This document shows, one piece after another, positions 12,703 to 26,609 of a stretch of DNA of 64,000 nt. Positions within the stretch are counted from its first letter, which is position 1. Each line of letters begins with the position of its first letter. Position numbers and translations under genes: made by a program. The notes under the pieces were generated by a model. The model saw nothing but the letters and a program-made list of their open reading frames with translations, had not been told where the DNA came from and ran no database searches. The DNA lies in NCBI GenBank assembly GCA_023055505.1, contig JALIRH010000039.1, positions 620,001 to 684,000 of the forward strand. The letters are read 5' to 3'. The stretch comes from Callipepla californica brunnescens. Taxonomy: Eukaryota; Chordata; Aves; Galliformes; Odontophoridae.

Positions 12703-15700
12703 AGTGCATGCTGGCAGAGGTGGGCTCTGAGATTTTGGTCTGTTTTCTGCGGCACTGTCTTTTGCAGAGTGAACCTTAAAAGTAATAAGAAACCCCGTTC
12801 TACACAAATGGCATTTTTTGAAGTCCAAGGTTAGTTGACACTTCAAAGATCTACATGTTCTGCTGATCTGGAGCTTAAACCACCACCAACACTTTGGGCA
12901 GAGCAAGACAGCCTTCTTCAAGCACAGCTTGCAGGTACTTTTGGAGCAACCCCTTGAAGCTAAGAAATGCTTTTGTCCAGGATTGTCAGCTTTGTTCTCT
13001 TGGGACATGATTCCTAGCAGATCAGCTGGGAGGTTTGGGGGAGCGCTGAGCAGTCTGCTAAGCTGCATTAGCTGTAAAATCCCATATATAGAGCAAAAGA
13101 TGTTTAACTTTGTCTATGTTTGCCCTATTTAGTCAGTGTGGAACAGCAGACTGTCCCGATTAGCCAGCATTTCCCCTGACAGAAACCAAATGGCTTACAG
13201 CTTGAGTAACTGTCTGTTGAGTCCCATGTTTGTTATAAATTCAGTAGATGAAAAAATTATTTAAGTTTCTATGTTTTTACAGCATTTCCCACCAGAGAAC
13301 ACTAACACTTGTAAAACAATAAGTGCTATAGTATAACATAGCAAGACTAGTAAAATGCTGAACAGTAGATACAGTTATTTACAAAAGACCATTATGGTTT
13401 CTTCTGGAGGAGTGATGTGGCATTTAATTTTAAGATACGTGTGCCAGGCATAACTTTCAAAAGTTACAAAAAGGAGCATAAATATAGAAGTGCATTTGTG
13501 CAGTTAGGTACATTTCCAATCTTAATTACTTCCCTCACTAAAAATAATTTGCCCCTGTGTTTGTTCTCATCTCCACTCCACCAGATTCTGAAAACTGAAC
13601 TACTTTGCTAAGCATTTCAAGGGAAAAATATGAGCTGCTGAACTTCTGTGTCCCACTTGGGCTGATTTTAAAACAAGGTTTAATGGGAGGACTGTGGGCA
13701 TGCAGGGGATCAGAGGAAAAAGTTGTTTTGTTTTAGAGCAGTGAATGGATTGGGGACATTTCTTCAGTTAAGCCGGTTTTGTTCCCTGACAGGGTTTTTT
13801 CCATTCTTCCTGTAATACTGAATTCCAGTGCAAATGTTGACTGCTGCTCTCTCAGGATGATGGTTAGAGGGGAAATGCTTGGCACTGCCTCTTTGTTACT
13901 CACTGCAGCCAAGTCAGAGCCAGCATACAAGATGGGAAAACGCTTATAAGCATGGAGAAATTGAGCAGCAGAAGTAAGTGAATGCTGATGCAGATCTATC
14001 ACTTCTCTGCTGCATTTCAGCATCTTTGAATGAATGACAGTTAGTGGCTTTAATGGCAGGGAGGTGGTCGCTGTGTGTCAAGGAGTACTTGCACTCCACC
14101 ATCTCTATCTATTGATATTGCTGGCATATGATTTTCCATCTCTGGAAAAGCAAGAAGTGGAGAGCCAACACAACAGGTGTTGGCTTACAGAGTACAGAAG
14201 GGTGGCAAGGTGGCTGTTGAGAAGTTGTTTCCACCAGTACAATTCTTATTTAAGGATTCAGATACTCAGTGTTCCAAATACTTTCAGGCTCAGTAGAAAA
14301 CAAAGAAATTTCCAGCACGAGCCTGAATTTGCCAGTTTTCCCTTGATCTTCATTACATCAGTAAGCAAACAAAAATGTAGTTCACTTGGCCATGCTGCAG
14401 GTCTGTCTGGGCCTGGATCTGCAAGGGCAGATTCCAGGGATCAGAGTGTGCCATGTACTGGTGATACTGGGATGGCCAGCACAGGTTACCAGGGGAAGTA
14501 ATGAAAGCAGGCTTGGGCATCACCACAAAATTCTGGGCACGTGGGCAGAGATCTCTTGGTTGGAGTCACACTGGAACTTCAATTGAGAGCTGACTTCATC
14601 AGGCAGCTGCTTTAGCACATGCAGTCAGCCAGCTTAACTAAAAACTAACCTAAGATTTCATTTTGGAGGGGCAGAAAGTAACTTGGAACTGCAGATTTTT
14701 ATTTTTATTTTTTTGCAGAGTAAGCTTTACTCTTTTTATATACTTTGATTTTATATAGCTATAAGAAATGCTTTGGCAACATGTTCAACCTCTGTTGATT
14801 TTTATTTCGATTTTGACATGTGGTTCTTGTATTCTTAAGTTTAGAGAAACTATGAATCCTGTCTTGGATAATTTCAGACGCTTAAGTTGTGACTATTGGA
14901 ATCTACTGGATGTTTAACATGGAACTGAGAAAGGAAGTAGGGTATTAGTTTTATGGGGAAAAAAATTATTATTGAGAGCTCCTTTCAGCCACTATTTTTC
15001 TGACATCAAATGGAAGAACCTATTTGTATTGATTAGTGTTTGACACTGTGTAACGTGTTGATTCAGAGACACTGCTTCGATGAAATATTGTGTTTATTAT
15101 ATAATAAAAGTTTCTTAGAAATAGTGTGTGATATTTAGAAACAATAAAGTAGGATTAGAGGGAATCCACTGCATGGCTGGAGATTTCATGTGTTGCTAAC
15201 AGTACTTGTAAAACCATATTGAGTTAAATACTCCATTTGCAATAGATTGTGAGCAAAATAGATATTTTTAAAGACATACTTTTATCGTTGCCTCAAAGAA
15301 GCCTTTAGCCAACATCAAATTTGCATTCATTTTCACAGATAATCACAATCTTAATTAAACAAAGCTGAACTGAATAGGAAGGCAGTGAGATAATTTTAGA
15401 CCATTCATCCATGAATATAAAAGCATTTTGTACCATTGGGGGAGAGCATGATAATTTATTTAACATGTAGGGAAACTGAGGCAGACTGAGACTGCAGACC
15501 TCCTCCTTGGAGTTATCCAAAGGAAGGCAAGGCAGGGATGCTCAGGGCCTGAAATCTCACCTGGCAGAGCCCTTACTGGCTGTAGCAGAGCTGTCCCAGA
15601 GCAGGGCTGTTGTTTCCAGCCTGTAGACCTGCCTGGATCCTCTGTGCCAGCAGGCAAGCAACAGCCTTTGAACAGCTTGTTTTAATTATGCGAGGAGCAT

Positions 15701-18700
15701 GCTAGCTTTCCACAGTCATCTTCTAATCTTTTTTATATTTTTGTTCACACTATGTCGCAGATCCATACTGCACTGAATTACTCCAACTTGATTCAATTTG
15801 CAATAGATTTCACACACGACTCCGGAGTGGCTGTTGCAGTTACTATGCCAGCCAGCCTGGCAGAGCTGCCTCCCAGTGCAGCTAATACACCTCCTTAACC
15901 TTAAGCTTAAAATACAAGTCATACAAAATTCTTTTGGGGTTGCTGGTCACAGCAAATCCCTGCTGCTTTTCATTTTTTTAATATGTTTTGTTTTTTAATA
16001 TATATATATGTTCAAGGCCACTGCTCAGTGCTGCCCACTCTCACCATGTGGGGACCCTCGGGTCCATCTCCCTGGCAAACTGGAGCCTCTCCACATCTCT
16101 CTACTCTCTGCCCAGAGGAGCCTTGCAGAAATAGTCTGCATTGCTGTGATTCTGAGCGTTTTGTTTGCGTGTGTGCACAGAACAGCGGCAGCAGCAGAGG
16201 GAGCTTGAGAACACGCAGTCTCAATTCTGGATTTAAACCGACACTCGTTCTCTGGGTGCTGAAGTGTTCTTGACGTAAGCTCTCTGCCTTCGGCTGTTGC
16301 AATAACTTATTCTCTATCCCTCTGGCTGCGTGGGGCCTCTCTGGGCTGCTCTGGAGGAAGAGCTCAACAGCCCAGGTGTTGCTCAGAGGAGTCCCTTTGG
16401 AGTGCTGTTAATCATGGGATCGGCACAGAAATCAGAGGTGTGTTGATGCAGTCCTGCATTGACACCAGCACAGGGTGAGAAACCTGACAGAAAAACAGTC
16501 TGGTCTTGCAGTGGGCACTACCCGAGGTCGGGAGGGAAAGCAATAATATGAAATGTAAAGCTGTGTCGATGGGATAATACATACACGTGTGTGTATAGAC
16601 ACACAGATCTGCCCATATTTACATGTATGGACTGGAAGTAGCAAACTGTCCCTAAATATCCATGTAGTGAATGTATGGAACTAACTTCCATGTACAGAAG
16701 GGCCAAAAATACTGCAGCCACCAAATGTCTTCCACTGAAAGCGGAGTTAGCTGCTCAGAACTTTGCTTTCACGCTGTTTGGTTTTCTTTTTATGTATTTT
16801 TTTTTCCCCCCAAAGCTTTCTCCGTGGCTGTCAGTCCAAGTGCAGGCAGCCTTGCAAGCCATCCTGCGAGAGTTTCACCTCCAGCGTAACCTCTGAATGA
16901 ATTTTAACCAGCAAAAGGAGCCTTGTAAAGCCCAAGCTTGGGCAAGAGACAGGCATTTTCAGATGCAGCAGAATAGCAAGGCCTGGGCAGGACATCTTCA
17001 TAGCATTATTCCAGAGCCGGAGCTCCCTCTTGTGAGAAAAGACAATCATGAGAAAAATCAGGGCCTACCCATGCTGGCACAGAGGTACGAAGACCCTGTG
17101 GATGGCTCTGGGTGTATTTTAGCCTGGATGGAAAATACTTGGCGCACAGTGAAATCTGGTGCACTTTGAAGAGGAAAAAAATGTGCTTCAGAAGTATTTT
17201 TATGAGCCCTAGGAATTAGTTCTTTCTGGCAAGCGTGACTTAGTGGCAGCCAAGGAGGTGGTGATTGCCAGTGGTGGTTTCCCTGAGCTTCCCGTGACTT
17301 CAGTGGTCAGTTCAGCGTGCCCTGTGCCCACTGTCAGCTGTCACAAAGCCTGGACACGTGGGGATCACTGCAGCCATGAGACCTTACCCTGTGCCCACTG
17401 CCAGGCATGAACTGCCCCTTATGGAGGGAAAGCAATTAGGGATTCTTCTGCCACGTTTGCTGGGTTTATTTTGCCATTAATTAATAAGAACTCCTTCCTG
17501 AATTTGCTGTCAGTTTGCCTTCCATTGCCATAGCACCAATTGGTCGTTTCCTCCTGATGTGTCCCCTCTAGGACCCATCACCCATCCTTAACATGGGAGA
17601 AGAACTGGCCACCCCAAAGCCATGGTTCACCCAGGTTGCATCACCTCCAGGGACTGACAAACTGCTTGTCTGGGATGCAGGCTATTTAATCAATCCCTTT
17701 TCTCTCTGCATGGCAAGAGTTAATTGTATTAGTGTAAGAATTTTATTTCAAGGGATTATTTAAAAAAAAAAAAAATTACCATTTTTCTTACAGCGAGGAA
17801 CATGTCCGGTAATTGATGTGGGAATATTAATGCAATATGTGTGTTATCAATTTAGAAAAGCAGAAGACATATTTCCTTAAGCTTCTAATCATTTATACAT
17901 ATGACCTTCATTTATACAGCAGTAGGGCTTTTCCAGAGAGCTACAATTTGCTTCAGATGTTTAGCATGGTTATTTTATTTTACCTTCCAACTGCCAAGTT
18001 TGGGATTATTTAGCAATAAAATTAGAAATGTGGATTTGAGTATGTACCAAAATCCTGACAGGTGTTAATGGAACTCAAGTTGAATATTTTATTCTTTATA
18101 TAGTAAAATGTAAACCTGCATTTGTTTAGCTTTGCCTTTCTGCCAACTATATCAGGTATCTTGTGTGACTAGAATCACTGTTTTCTATACACGGTTTTCA
18201 TGGCAGTTTCCAGTGCCTGTTCCCAGCTCAGGCTGTATTTATAGCCTAGCAAATTTCAGTGCCACAGAAAATTCCTCAGGCAAATGCGTGGTCCTTGACC
18301 CAGAGATAGGAAATAAAACTCATTATGCAGAATAGCCCCGATTTGCAGAATATGCCTAAAGATGCAAATAGGCACCCAAGAGGGTTGTCAGAAGGAAACA
18401 AAATCCTAGAGATGAAATTAAAGCAATTAAGGCAGCATTGAAAAATCTCACTCGATGCTCATTTTTCATTTGAAGTGTTCAGACACCTTTAGAAACCCTG
18501 TCCCCCTGCCTAACACAATTGAGTCCTGTGGCTTTGGGCTATGCTCAGTGCAAATTTGTGTTCAGAGGAATTTCTCTTGGTACCACAGGTACCCAGTTTT
18601 GCTCAGAAAAGTGGAGCAGATAACTGTTTGTGACTCTGCTCTGTTTTGGACTGCAGTGCTGGGTGCATGGGAAAAGATTTAGGACACTGGAGACCACAGT

Positions 18701-21700
18701 CTGAGCTTTCTTTGTTATAGAAGGTACACTGCAAAGGATTTCTGTTGTCTGGATTTTAATGTCCATCAGAGGCTCCTCAGCACTGTCCTGGGATGGACTG
18801 ACTCCCCCTTTGGAGGGACATTTCCCTTTGTAGTGCCTGAGAGGAAGCCATAGTGCAACTTCTGGATGTCTGGAGCAGGGTATGGTAAAGCCATCCCTTC
18901 TTTAAGAGAAAAATCCCAAATCCCATATCTGGACCACATACTGAGATCAGTGCTGGGAGGAGAAGAGCTGCTCTGGGGCTCCTCTGGTTGCTGATATTGC
19001 CAGGAGATGGGTGTTATGCCCTTCTGTACTGAGGAAAGGCTGAAAGGTGGAATTGATCCTCCAGGATTGCATCTTCAACTCCTCCTTTCCTAGCCTATTC
19101 CCTGGCCAGGGTCTCCTCATGTCCTCTCACGTCTCTGTATCATCCCTGTGCCCAGTGGCAAGTCTTGGTCCACTGCTCTCCACGCAGGCACAGTGCGGTG
19201 GGACAGATACAGCCTCTCCTGGGAGGGAAGGGAAAAACACTTGGAAATCAAGCAGTAGAAGCTTAAAAATTAACATCATGCTTTTATTGGTGTCCTTGAT
19301 TAATTGAAAAGAACTTCTATATAACTCAGGGCCAGAAATACATTTTTAAAGTTGATTCAGTTGAGTTTGAGTGAGAGGTACTGGCTCCGGCCAGAAAATC
19401 TGTGTTAGTGCAGAAGAGTTATTTGACTTTTTTCTGGCTTAAGCACGACGACAAAAAATCATCTTGCCAAAGGAATGGACAAACATGGGCAAACGTCTTT
19501 TCATCTGAGTGGAAATCAGCTAGAAAGCTCCGTTTCATCAGAGCTTTAGCCAGATTGGGAATTCCTATGGTTTAGGCACTTTGAACTGTGTGCCGTGGTT
19601 TGACCCGTTCTGCAGCTGCAAGCAGCTGACAGCCCACCAAGCCAATGTACGCAAACTATTTGTGAGGCTTTGACAATGTAGCAGGCTGCGGGGCTTATTC
19701 TAGTGATTTCCAAATGACTTAAAGAGAGTTTGCAGTTTGAAATTTAAGCAGAGAGGAGCTTTCGGTGTCACTGCCCATCGCAGAAGGGCTGCTCTCAGGA
19801 GGGAACACTCCAATCGCTTTTAACTGTCAGTATCACATGATACAGACTGCCTATTTTTCACATCTTCTGTTGAGTTCATCTCCTCATTTAATGTAAATAC
19901 ATTATTGGAGGGCTGAACTATACTTATGTAGGTTTTAATAAGATCAGAACAAAAAGCACTGCAATAGTTTACTCTCAGGCGATTTAAATTCAATTTACAG
20001 TTGCTGTTTATTTTCACATACTCAGTTGTTGTTTTAAGGATTTTTTTTTTCCCTGCACTGCTTGCATAACTGACATCTATCGCAATATTAAATTGGTGCT
20101 CTTACTGTGCTCTGGAATTTGTTTTGTTGGACTTTTACCAGTTAGAAAATGTACCCAATTGAAAGGACAGTCTAAGAAGCAAGAAAGCCTTCCCGCAAGC
20201 AGCAGCTGTCTCTGCTGTTGATGTAACTAGAAAATAAGACTTGAAAGGGTACTCACTTTCCTTTCCACAGGAGCATATCTGTCACAGGCTTCAGCTTTCA
20301 TGCTGAAGACCTGAGGCTTTGGTCTCACAAATTCCTGTGTTGTGTTGCCACACCACAACTGTGGTGTAAATAGCATCACTCTGTTGTGATACACCGCACA
20401 TCCGTACATCTCATGCTTGCAAAGGCACCTCTGTAGCACTGGAAGGAATATTCTGTAGCTTGTGACGTACTGAAGCCAGTAGAAGGGAAAAGAGTTAAGT
20501 ATTTTGGTTTTCTGTACAATGGAAAGCTTGATTCTGTTAAAAAATTAGCAGTCCTGCAGAAGAGTTGGCTTGCTTCCCATCCGGTGGAACGTGTAAGAAA
20601 GTGCTTTAGCTGCTTCAGGATCAACTTGAAATTCATTTTCTTTCTCCCAGCTTGATTGGCCACTGCAGGTCATCTTAATTAAGTCGTTCCTAAAGCATAA
20701 TGTGCACATGCGGAGTGCATGCACGGGGTAAACGGGCTTTTCAGTCACTGGGGAAATGATTTGTGTCTATTTATAAATTAGTACTGTAATTTGTTATTTG
20801 AATTCTGTTGCCTACATTGAAAAAGTATCTGACAGTCAACTGGAACCAGCAGTTCCATTTTAATTCCACAGAGTAATAATTTTCTGCTATTATGAAGCTG
20901 AACTGCAGTTATTATATGTATTAGTTGGTGGGGCTTTTACAACACCACAGCCAGGAACTTGCCAAGTAATAAATTCCATTGAAAGGTCTCTTTATGTCTT
21001 TAGGAAAAGCTTGGATGAGATGCTTCCCTACTTAAGGTAATGAAAGGAAATAGTGAAGTACACAATCTCGTAAGTAACCATTAACTTGTGCTGTTCTGTG
21101 TTTTAATGGTTTTATTATGGATATCTTTCCAGACCATACAGACCCAGATGAGTGCCTTTGCATTTCTCTGAACCTACCTTTTAATTTACAGAAAACCTGA
21201 TTCACACAGATTCTGGAATCAAATCATCACTGCAGCTGCTATGCTTTAAGTTTCCCAAACCTTTGTGAATCACTGTGTGGTTTTGAACAGCCTGGCTGTT
21301 GGGACATAAATATTTTTGTAATTGATCAAATATGTTTTGATTTGTTTGGATGGTATTTTAGACTATAAAATGACATTTTTAGAAGTATAAATTTAATTTT
21401 TAGGAAGTAAGATTAATCATGTTTTTAAGGCCCTGTTTCCTTTAACACTTCCAACTAATGGTAACACCGGGATTATTTGGGTTTTTCTCTCAGCCAGTAC
21501 AGCTTTCCTGGGCTCTGGATGTCATTTTTATAAGTTCTTCTTCAAAAGCTCCTGAGCTTTTACTGGTGGACATATATTAAGCTACCTGCCTCTTTGCTTA
21601 AGGTTTTAGGAAAAAATTTAGGCTACTTACATCTGAGACAAAAGAATCTGATACATCTGAGTAGATAAGGAAAAAGACAGAGAGCCAAATGTGGCAGAGA

Positions 21701-23339
21701 TCAAAAGCTTAAAGCATAATTTGGAGCCTTTTAAAATGTAATTCTAGAAGAGGAATGGTGACTCAGTGCTGCCAGGGACTGCTTGGGGCAGGCAGGCAGC
21801 CACAATTAATGGGTTTCTAGCTGGGACCGGAGTCCTGCAGAGCTAGAGATCTTGAAGAACCATTTATAAAAGGTGCCCCTATGCACCTCTAGTAACCAAA
21901 ACTTCCAGAATGTCTAAGTTTCACTCAAATTTCTTGAGGACACAAAGCTAAATTGGGTACAAGAGGCATACTCATGCAACCAGACACATAGGAAGCAAGT
22001 GAAATGCCTCCACATAGGCTTGGTGGTTAGCCCAAATTGGCCTTGGTGCTGAACGTGCTGTTATAAACTGGCATCCAGGGCTGCAGAGGCTCTTGTGGCT
22101 GAGGAGAGGCATAGCAGCACCAGGTTGTTCCATATTCATGTGGAAGCAGACCCCCAGGCTGCTAGCTCACATTCGGTTTCTCATCAACCAACATAAACAC
22201 ATGGAATGGATGGGCCACTGGAGACCTCTGGGTTTATTCAGCTACTGTGTTTTCCCCAATACTTTGGCTGCCAGGTTCACACCTTACCGCCAAATTGTGC
22301 TTAATATATTTATCTGTTGTGGTTGTATAACTCTGGGACTGTAAGGAGAAGCATGGCCCTGTGGGCCCAGTAATGCCACTGGTGCAAATGCTGCCAAAGA
22401 GTCACTCCGTTCAGCCTGAGGTCTGCTCAGTGGATTTTGGTTATGCAAAATGTGGAATTTTTCTAACATACCACTGAATTTAGGATTTTTTTTTCCTTTG
22501 TAATTTCTATTTTGCTGAAGACAGGTGCCTGATACTTTTCCTGACAGCCTCTGTGGAGACACAAGAAATCTCCTAGCAGCTGCTTCTTATTTTAAGCCGT
22601 TCCTCTAGGGAGCAACTAGTTGGTTTACAAGGCTGAAAACAAAGAGCAGGGTCTTGGCACCAGCATGCCTGGCACAAGATAAGCATTGAAAGCATTGCGT
22701 GAGCATGGGGCTGCCAGGCAGATCCTGGTAATGGAGAGGAGAGCAAAAGAGGAAAGCAACATCCTTAGTGACTGGGCAGTTTGGACCCGGTGTGAGCTTT
22801 CCAAAGGTGCCCCATGGTAGCTCAGGTAAATGGGAGCTGGAAATGGAGTTGTTTTTGCCAAAAATCAAGTGATGCTCCATTTAGTTGCCATTAGTGGTGA
22901 CGCTTGTGAAGATTTGTGTGGTGGTGAGGAATGTCTTGGGCATCGGGAGCATTTTATGTATTCCAAGTGGACACAGCAAATCTTCATTTAACCCAAACTG
23001 CCGGCCTCCCTTAATGGTTCTCCCAAACAACCCAGGGACATTTCCAGGGGCTCGCTTTAAACACACCTGTACTGGCACAAGTTGGGAGTTAAAACAGTGT
23101 AGCTGTACTCAGTTCATCAGGATTCCTCAGGTAGACCAATGATTTTAAGAAATGACAGTACACTTGTTTCCAGTTTTTAATGCTTTCTTGTAAAACTGAA
23201 AATATAAAACAAGCTGAGCAAATGAAGATCTTATATACATGAGGTCTGTGATTAAAAAAAAAAAAATCCTTTTAGTTATAAAAAAAAAATAAGTGAAAAC
23301 TGATTGAAGGGACTGACATTCTCAAACTGAAACATACTT
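12703..23339. other. Gene-free region downstream of GLIS1, part 3
   Basis: No exon or RNA gene recognised. The longest open frame (155 codons, 14034-14501, plus) has no domain or splice context. I see no clear transposon. Convergent neighbours would be possible here, but none can be supported. Confidence 0.6.
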
Positions 23340-23377
23340 TTCAGGAAAAAAACAAAAAACCTCTTTACAAGTTTATT
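23340..23377 (-). terminator. Polyadenylation signal of GLIS1
   Basis: The minus strand has a canonical AATAAA at 23377-23372, about 285 nt after the stop codon. It is followed roughly 15-30 nt later by a T-rich stretch containing gttttttgttttttt, which fits the usual U-rich downstream element. Cleavage would be expected near 23355. No other AATAAA on this strand lies between the stop codon and this site. Confidence 0.6.
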
Positions 23378-23658
23378 ATATAACTTACATTTACACTTCA
23401 TCGAGAGAACTTACAAAACAAGCGGCTTGAAATGCTCCTCATTCCCTTAAAGCATGAATTTCAAAGTGCCACAGCAAAGGAACAGGTTCCAATATTATCT
23501 TATACTGACTATTCATGTATAAAATGGTTTGGTAAATGTGAGGTGTTTGTTTAAATGAGCACATATAGGGATACAGACTAAATAAAAGTACTTGAACAAC
23601 ACCTTTGTTATTACATACAGTTATAGGTATAATAAAGGAAGTAAGGTCAGCACTGCTT
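23357..23658 (-). other. GLIS1: GLIS1 3' UTR (predicted)
   Basis: This is about 300 nt after the TAA stop, ending a little beyond the AATAAA at 23377-23372. The end is approximate because the cleavage base cannot be read from sequence. It is AT-rich and contains a minus-strand GCACTTT at 23469-23463, a seven-base seed match for the miR-17/20/93 family. A longer alternative 3' end is possible, using a weaker ATTAAA at 23181-23176. Confidence 0.6.
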
Positions 23659-23795
23659 TTAGGTATCCGTATAGATGGGAGGAATGTGATTCAAGCAGTG
23701 ATCAAAGGCGTTGTTCTGGAAAAATCCATTCTCATCCGTTCCATTGGAGACCATGTCTTCAGATACACACTGTGCTTCAGAGATTGCATCATAGC
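23659..23795 (-). CDS. GLIS1: GLIS1 terminal coding exon and stop
   Basis: These 137 nt of coding sequence enter with two bases completing Gly304 and encode residues 305-348 before TAA at 23661-23659. The peptide begins YDAISEAQCVSEDM, contains ENGFFQNNAFDHCLNH and ends IPPIYTDT. Mammalian GLIS1 ends in the same pattern (CGFFPNGAFDHCLGH, IPSIYTDT), so the natural C-terminus is intact. The tail is acidic to neutral with a conserved AFDHCL-HIP motif, which may be a short activation or interaction motif (inference). The acceptor is cacgctttcag. Plus-strand reading frames across the same bases are shadows. Confidence 0.95.
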
Positions 23796-26609
23796 CTGAA
23801 AGCGTGACAAGTTGTATGGACATGATTTAGGACTGGGACATATAAGGAAGGAAGCAAAGTCTGAGTACAGTACAGCGTTAATGAAAAGACAATAGGATTT
23901 ACCATCAAAGTCTCACCCAGGAGATACACAAACTAATCTCCATGGGCATTTGTGTCATAGTATATGAGGCTCCCATTCATTTCTGTGTAAAGCTACCCAC
24001 TTTCAAGAGCAGCTCAAGTATCAGCATGACTCTCTTGAGACTTTACAGTTATTATCAGAATAGGATGGCAAAACAATGAACGGGCGAGGATCCTACTATG
24101 TGTGTTCTAAAAGTGATGTTGTCCTCTTCTTTTGTGTGTTTTGCCTTTTCATGTCGCTCTGGAAAATATTCCATCTGTCTCCCAGCTGCTCTTTAGATCT
24201 CAGAGAAATTTAGATCCTACGTTTGCATCAAGAGCCCACCTATCATAATTTAAATAACCACTATTAGCATTAAGTCAGCGGAGGCAACATACGGAGCAGG
24301 GTCTTTCCTCCTGCTAAGAACATGCCTGTGAACTAACTGCCTGATGAAGAAAATCTCTTACAAATCTCATTCACGTGCAGTGCAAATCTATGTGTAAATG
24401 CCCGACACTCATAATTAAGGCACTGGGGCCCAGCTCCATTCTCTGCTTGATAGGGGAGCTCTGTGGAGACACTGAGAAACATCTTTGTTTTTCTGTGCTT
24501 TGGTTTCCCTTCTATTAAAACAAGGATGTTTCTTCTGTTCTGTGTTTCTCATCTTTTCAGGCACATGTATCCAGACGTGGCTGAATCTAACTGCACCAGG
24601 CATGAAGTGAGGCCTTCAGGCCACTCGGTAATGACAGAGTCCTGAACAGCCAATCCTCACTGCAGAAAGAAATGTCAGCCCAGTCCTTATTTTACCATCT
24701 CATACTGGTTTCATTATCAGAGGCAAATGTCTCAACTCATTTACATTTATGCGTTTTCCTACAACTCATTAATTTAGTGGTAGCTCATGGGTCAAATTCT
24801 GATGTCTGTAGGATTCTGGCATGCAGCATATGGCCTGAGTCCCTGAAAGATGAATCTGGCCTGTTTGTCTGCACTATGCTGTGTATCACTCCAAGGGGAG
24901 TGATCAGCATTTTGATAAGATTAGTGTGTGTTTATGACATGCAGATTTACATTTGATGACTCTGCATACAAGGTGGACACAACCACGGACGGACAGAAGT
25001 CAAGATAAGCGTGCACCTGAGAGATCCTTATTAGATTCCAGATAGAATAAGCTATCCAAAGACTTGAACAGAAAATAAAAATGTATTGGCTGTTAATGTA
25101 ATTCATGGAACAGCTGTTTGCCAGTCACATTTGGCATTCCTGTGAGATGAGAACTCATTTAATATTAATGGTGCTATAAAAGCCTGAAAAAAATTAATAC
25201 CTAGCTTTGATGAATCTTGCAAACCTGAATGGTTCCATTCTACACACTAAAAGATGAGCTAAGATTTATACATATTTACAGAATATATATATAAGAATAA
25301 TTTCATCCACAATTATGTTTCAGTCTCTAAGTATTTGCATACCTCAGTAACCACTATAAAAACAAAAATATTACATATAAATGTTTCATAATAGTTTAGC
25401 CCCAGACATAAAAACCAACTGTTGTTGAAGTTGGTGTCTTGCCATAGTATTATTGTTTGCTCCTACGATTTCGTTTGGAAAGTTTATTTAATGTGTTCTT
25501 TAAATATTGCAGTCTGTCAGTATGAACTTGAAATTTGATGTTAACATGAAGAAACTATGTTTTACTAACATCATACTTATGAATAACACAAAAGAATTTG
25601 AAGTTGAAACTTCATCTTAAACTTTTCCCTTGTGTTAATCACTGATGCATACACTTTCTAGTAAGGAACACGAGACAAATGCATGCACTCTCTTGAACAG
25701 AGACTCCTTTTAATACAAAACAAACAGGAAAGTCAGCCCTAATTTTGTGGTCTGACTCAGGCCCCATTTCAAAAACCATTTAAACATATGTTTTCAGTAT
25801 TGTCCCTAGCTGAGATGTTCTCCTGAATGCAGACGAAGAAAAGTTTGTTGGGAGATATGTAAGAGTGGACTAAATGACAGTATTTCATAGGCAACACTCA
25901 TACTCTGCTTTATTTCAGTAATTCTATTAATTCTATTAATTCTTCATTATAGTTTTAAAAGTAGAAAAATGCTTTATAAAAATAAGTACTGATTGAAATG
26001 TCAGCCTTCTGGATATTGTAACTCACTGAAAATTTTACTCTATGCAGATCTCTAGCTAAACAGGGAAATGCAGCTGCAATGGATGGGCTATACACAAACG
26101 AAAAGGAACTTCCAAACAAAAAGGAACTAACAAATACTTCCAGTGGAATTTCTCAAAGCAGTGCCTTTCCATTTTGTTAAGTATCAATGTTGTAAAGCAA
26201 AGCCATCCATTTATTCTTTCTTAGGTGGACTGGAAGTTCCTGCTGCTGCTATTTTCTCCGGAATCTTGCTAACTACATTCTCAACTACAATCTGATCGTA
26301 AAACTTTGCCTGAGCCCATGTGAAGACATGTACAATGAATAACCCACACAATAAATGTGTCAGGTCTCCTGAAGGTTTTTGTTCTCTCTGACATCCAGCG
26401 TAACGAAAGGAGAACCTGTCTGTTAGACAAATATAGAACTAAAGAAAAAATTGCTTTCCTTGTGGGATTTTCATAGATCCAGATGAATTTCAGTGACTGA
26501 GTTTCAAGTGCAGACATATTTTTGCAATAATTCTGACTTTGAAATATGTTATTTTCCCGACCTGCTAAGAATAACATACAGATAATTTTTTATAGGCAGA
26601 ATAAATTAC
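23796..26609 (-). other. GLIS1: GLIS1 last intron
   Basis: This 2814-bp GT-AG intron in phase 1 separates the FNPLRQNGYH exon from the terminal exon. It is AT-rich, with a small ATTCTATTA tandem at 25920-25945. I see no transposon, RNA gene or extra exon in it. Confidence 0.8.

Noticed and set aside
14034..14501. 155-codon plus-strand open frame downstream of GLIS1
   Set aside because: The composition and sequence look like translated non-coding DNA. No domain, no flanking splice signals that join to other exons.
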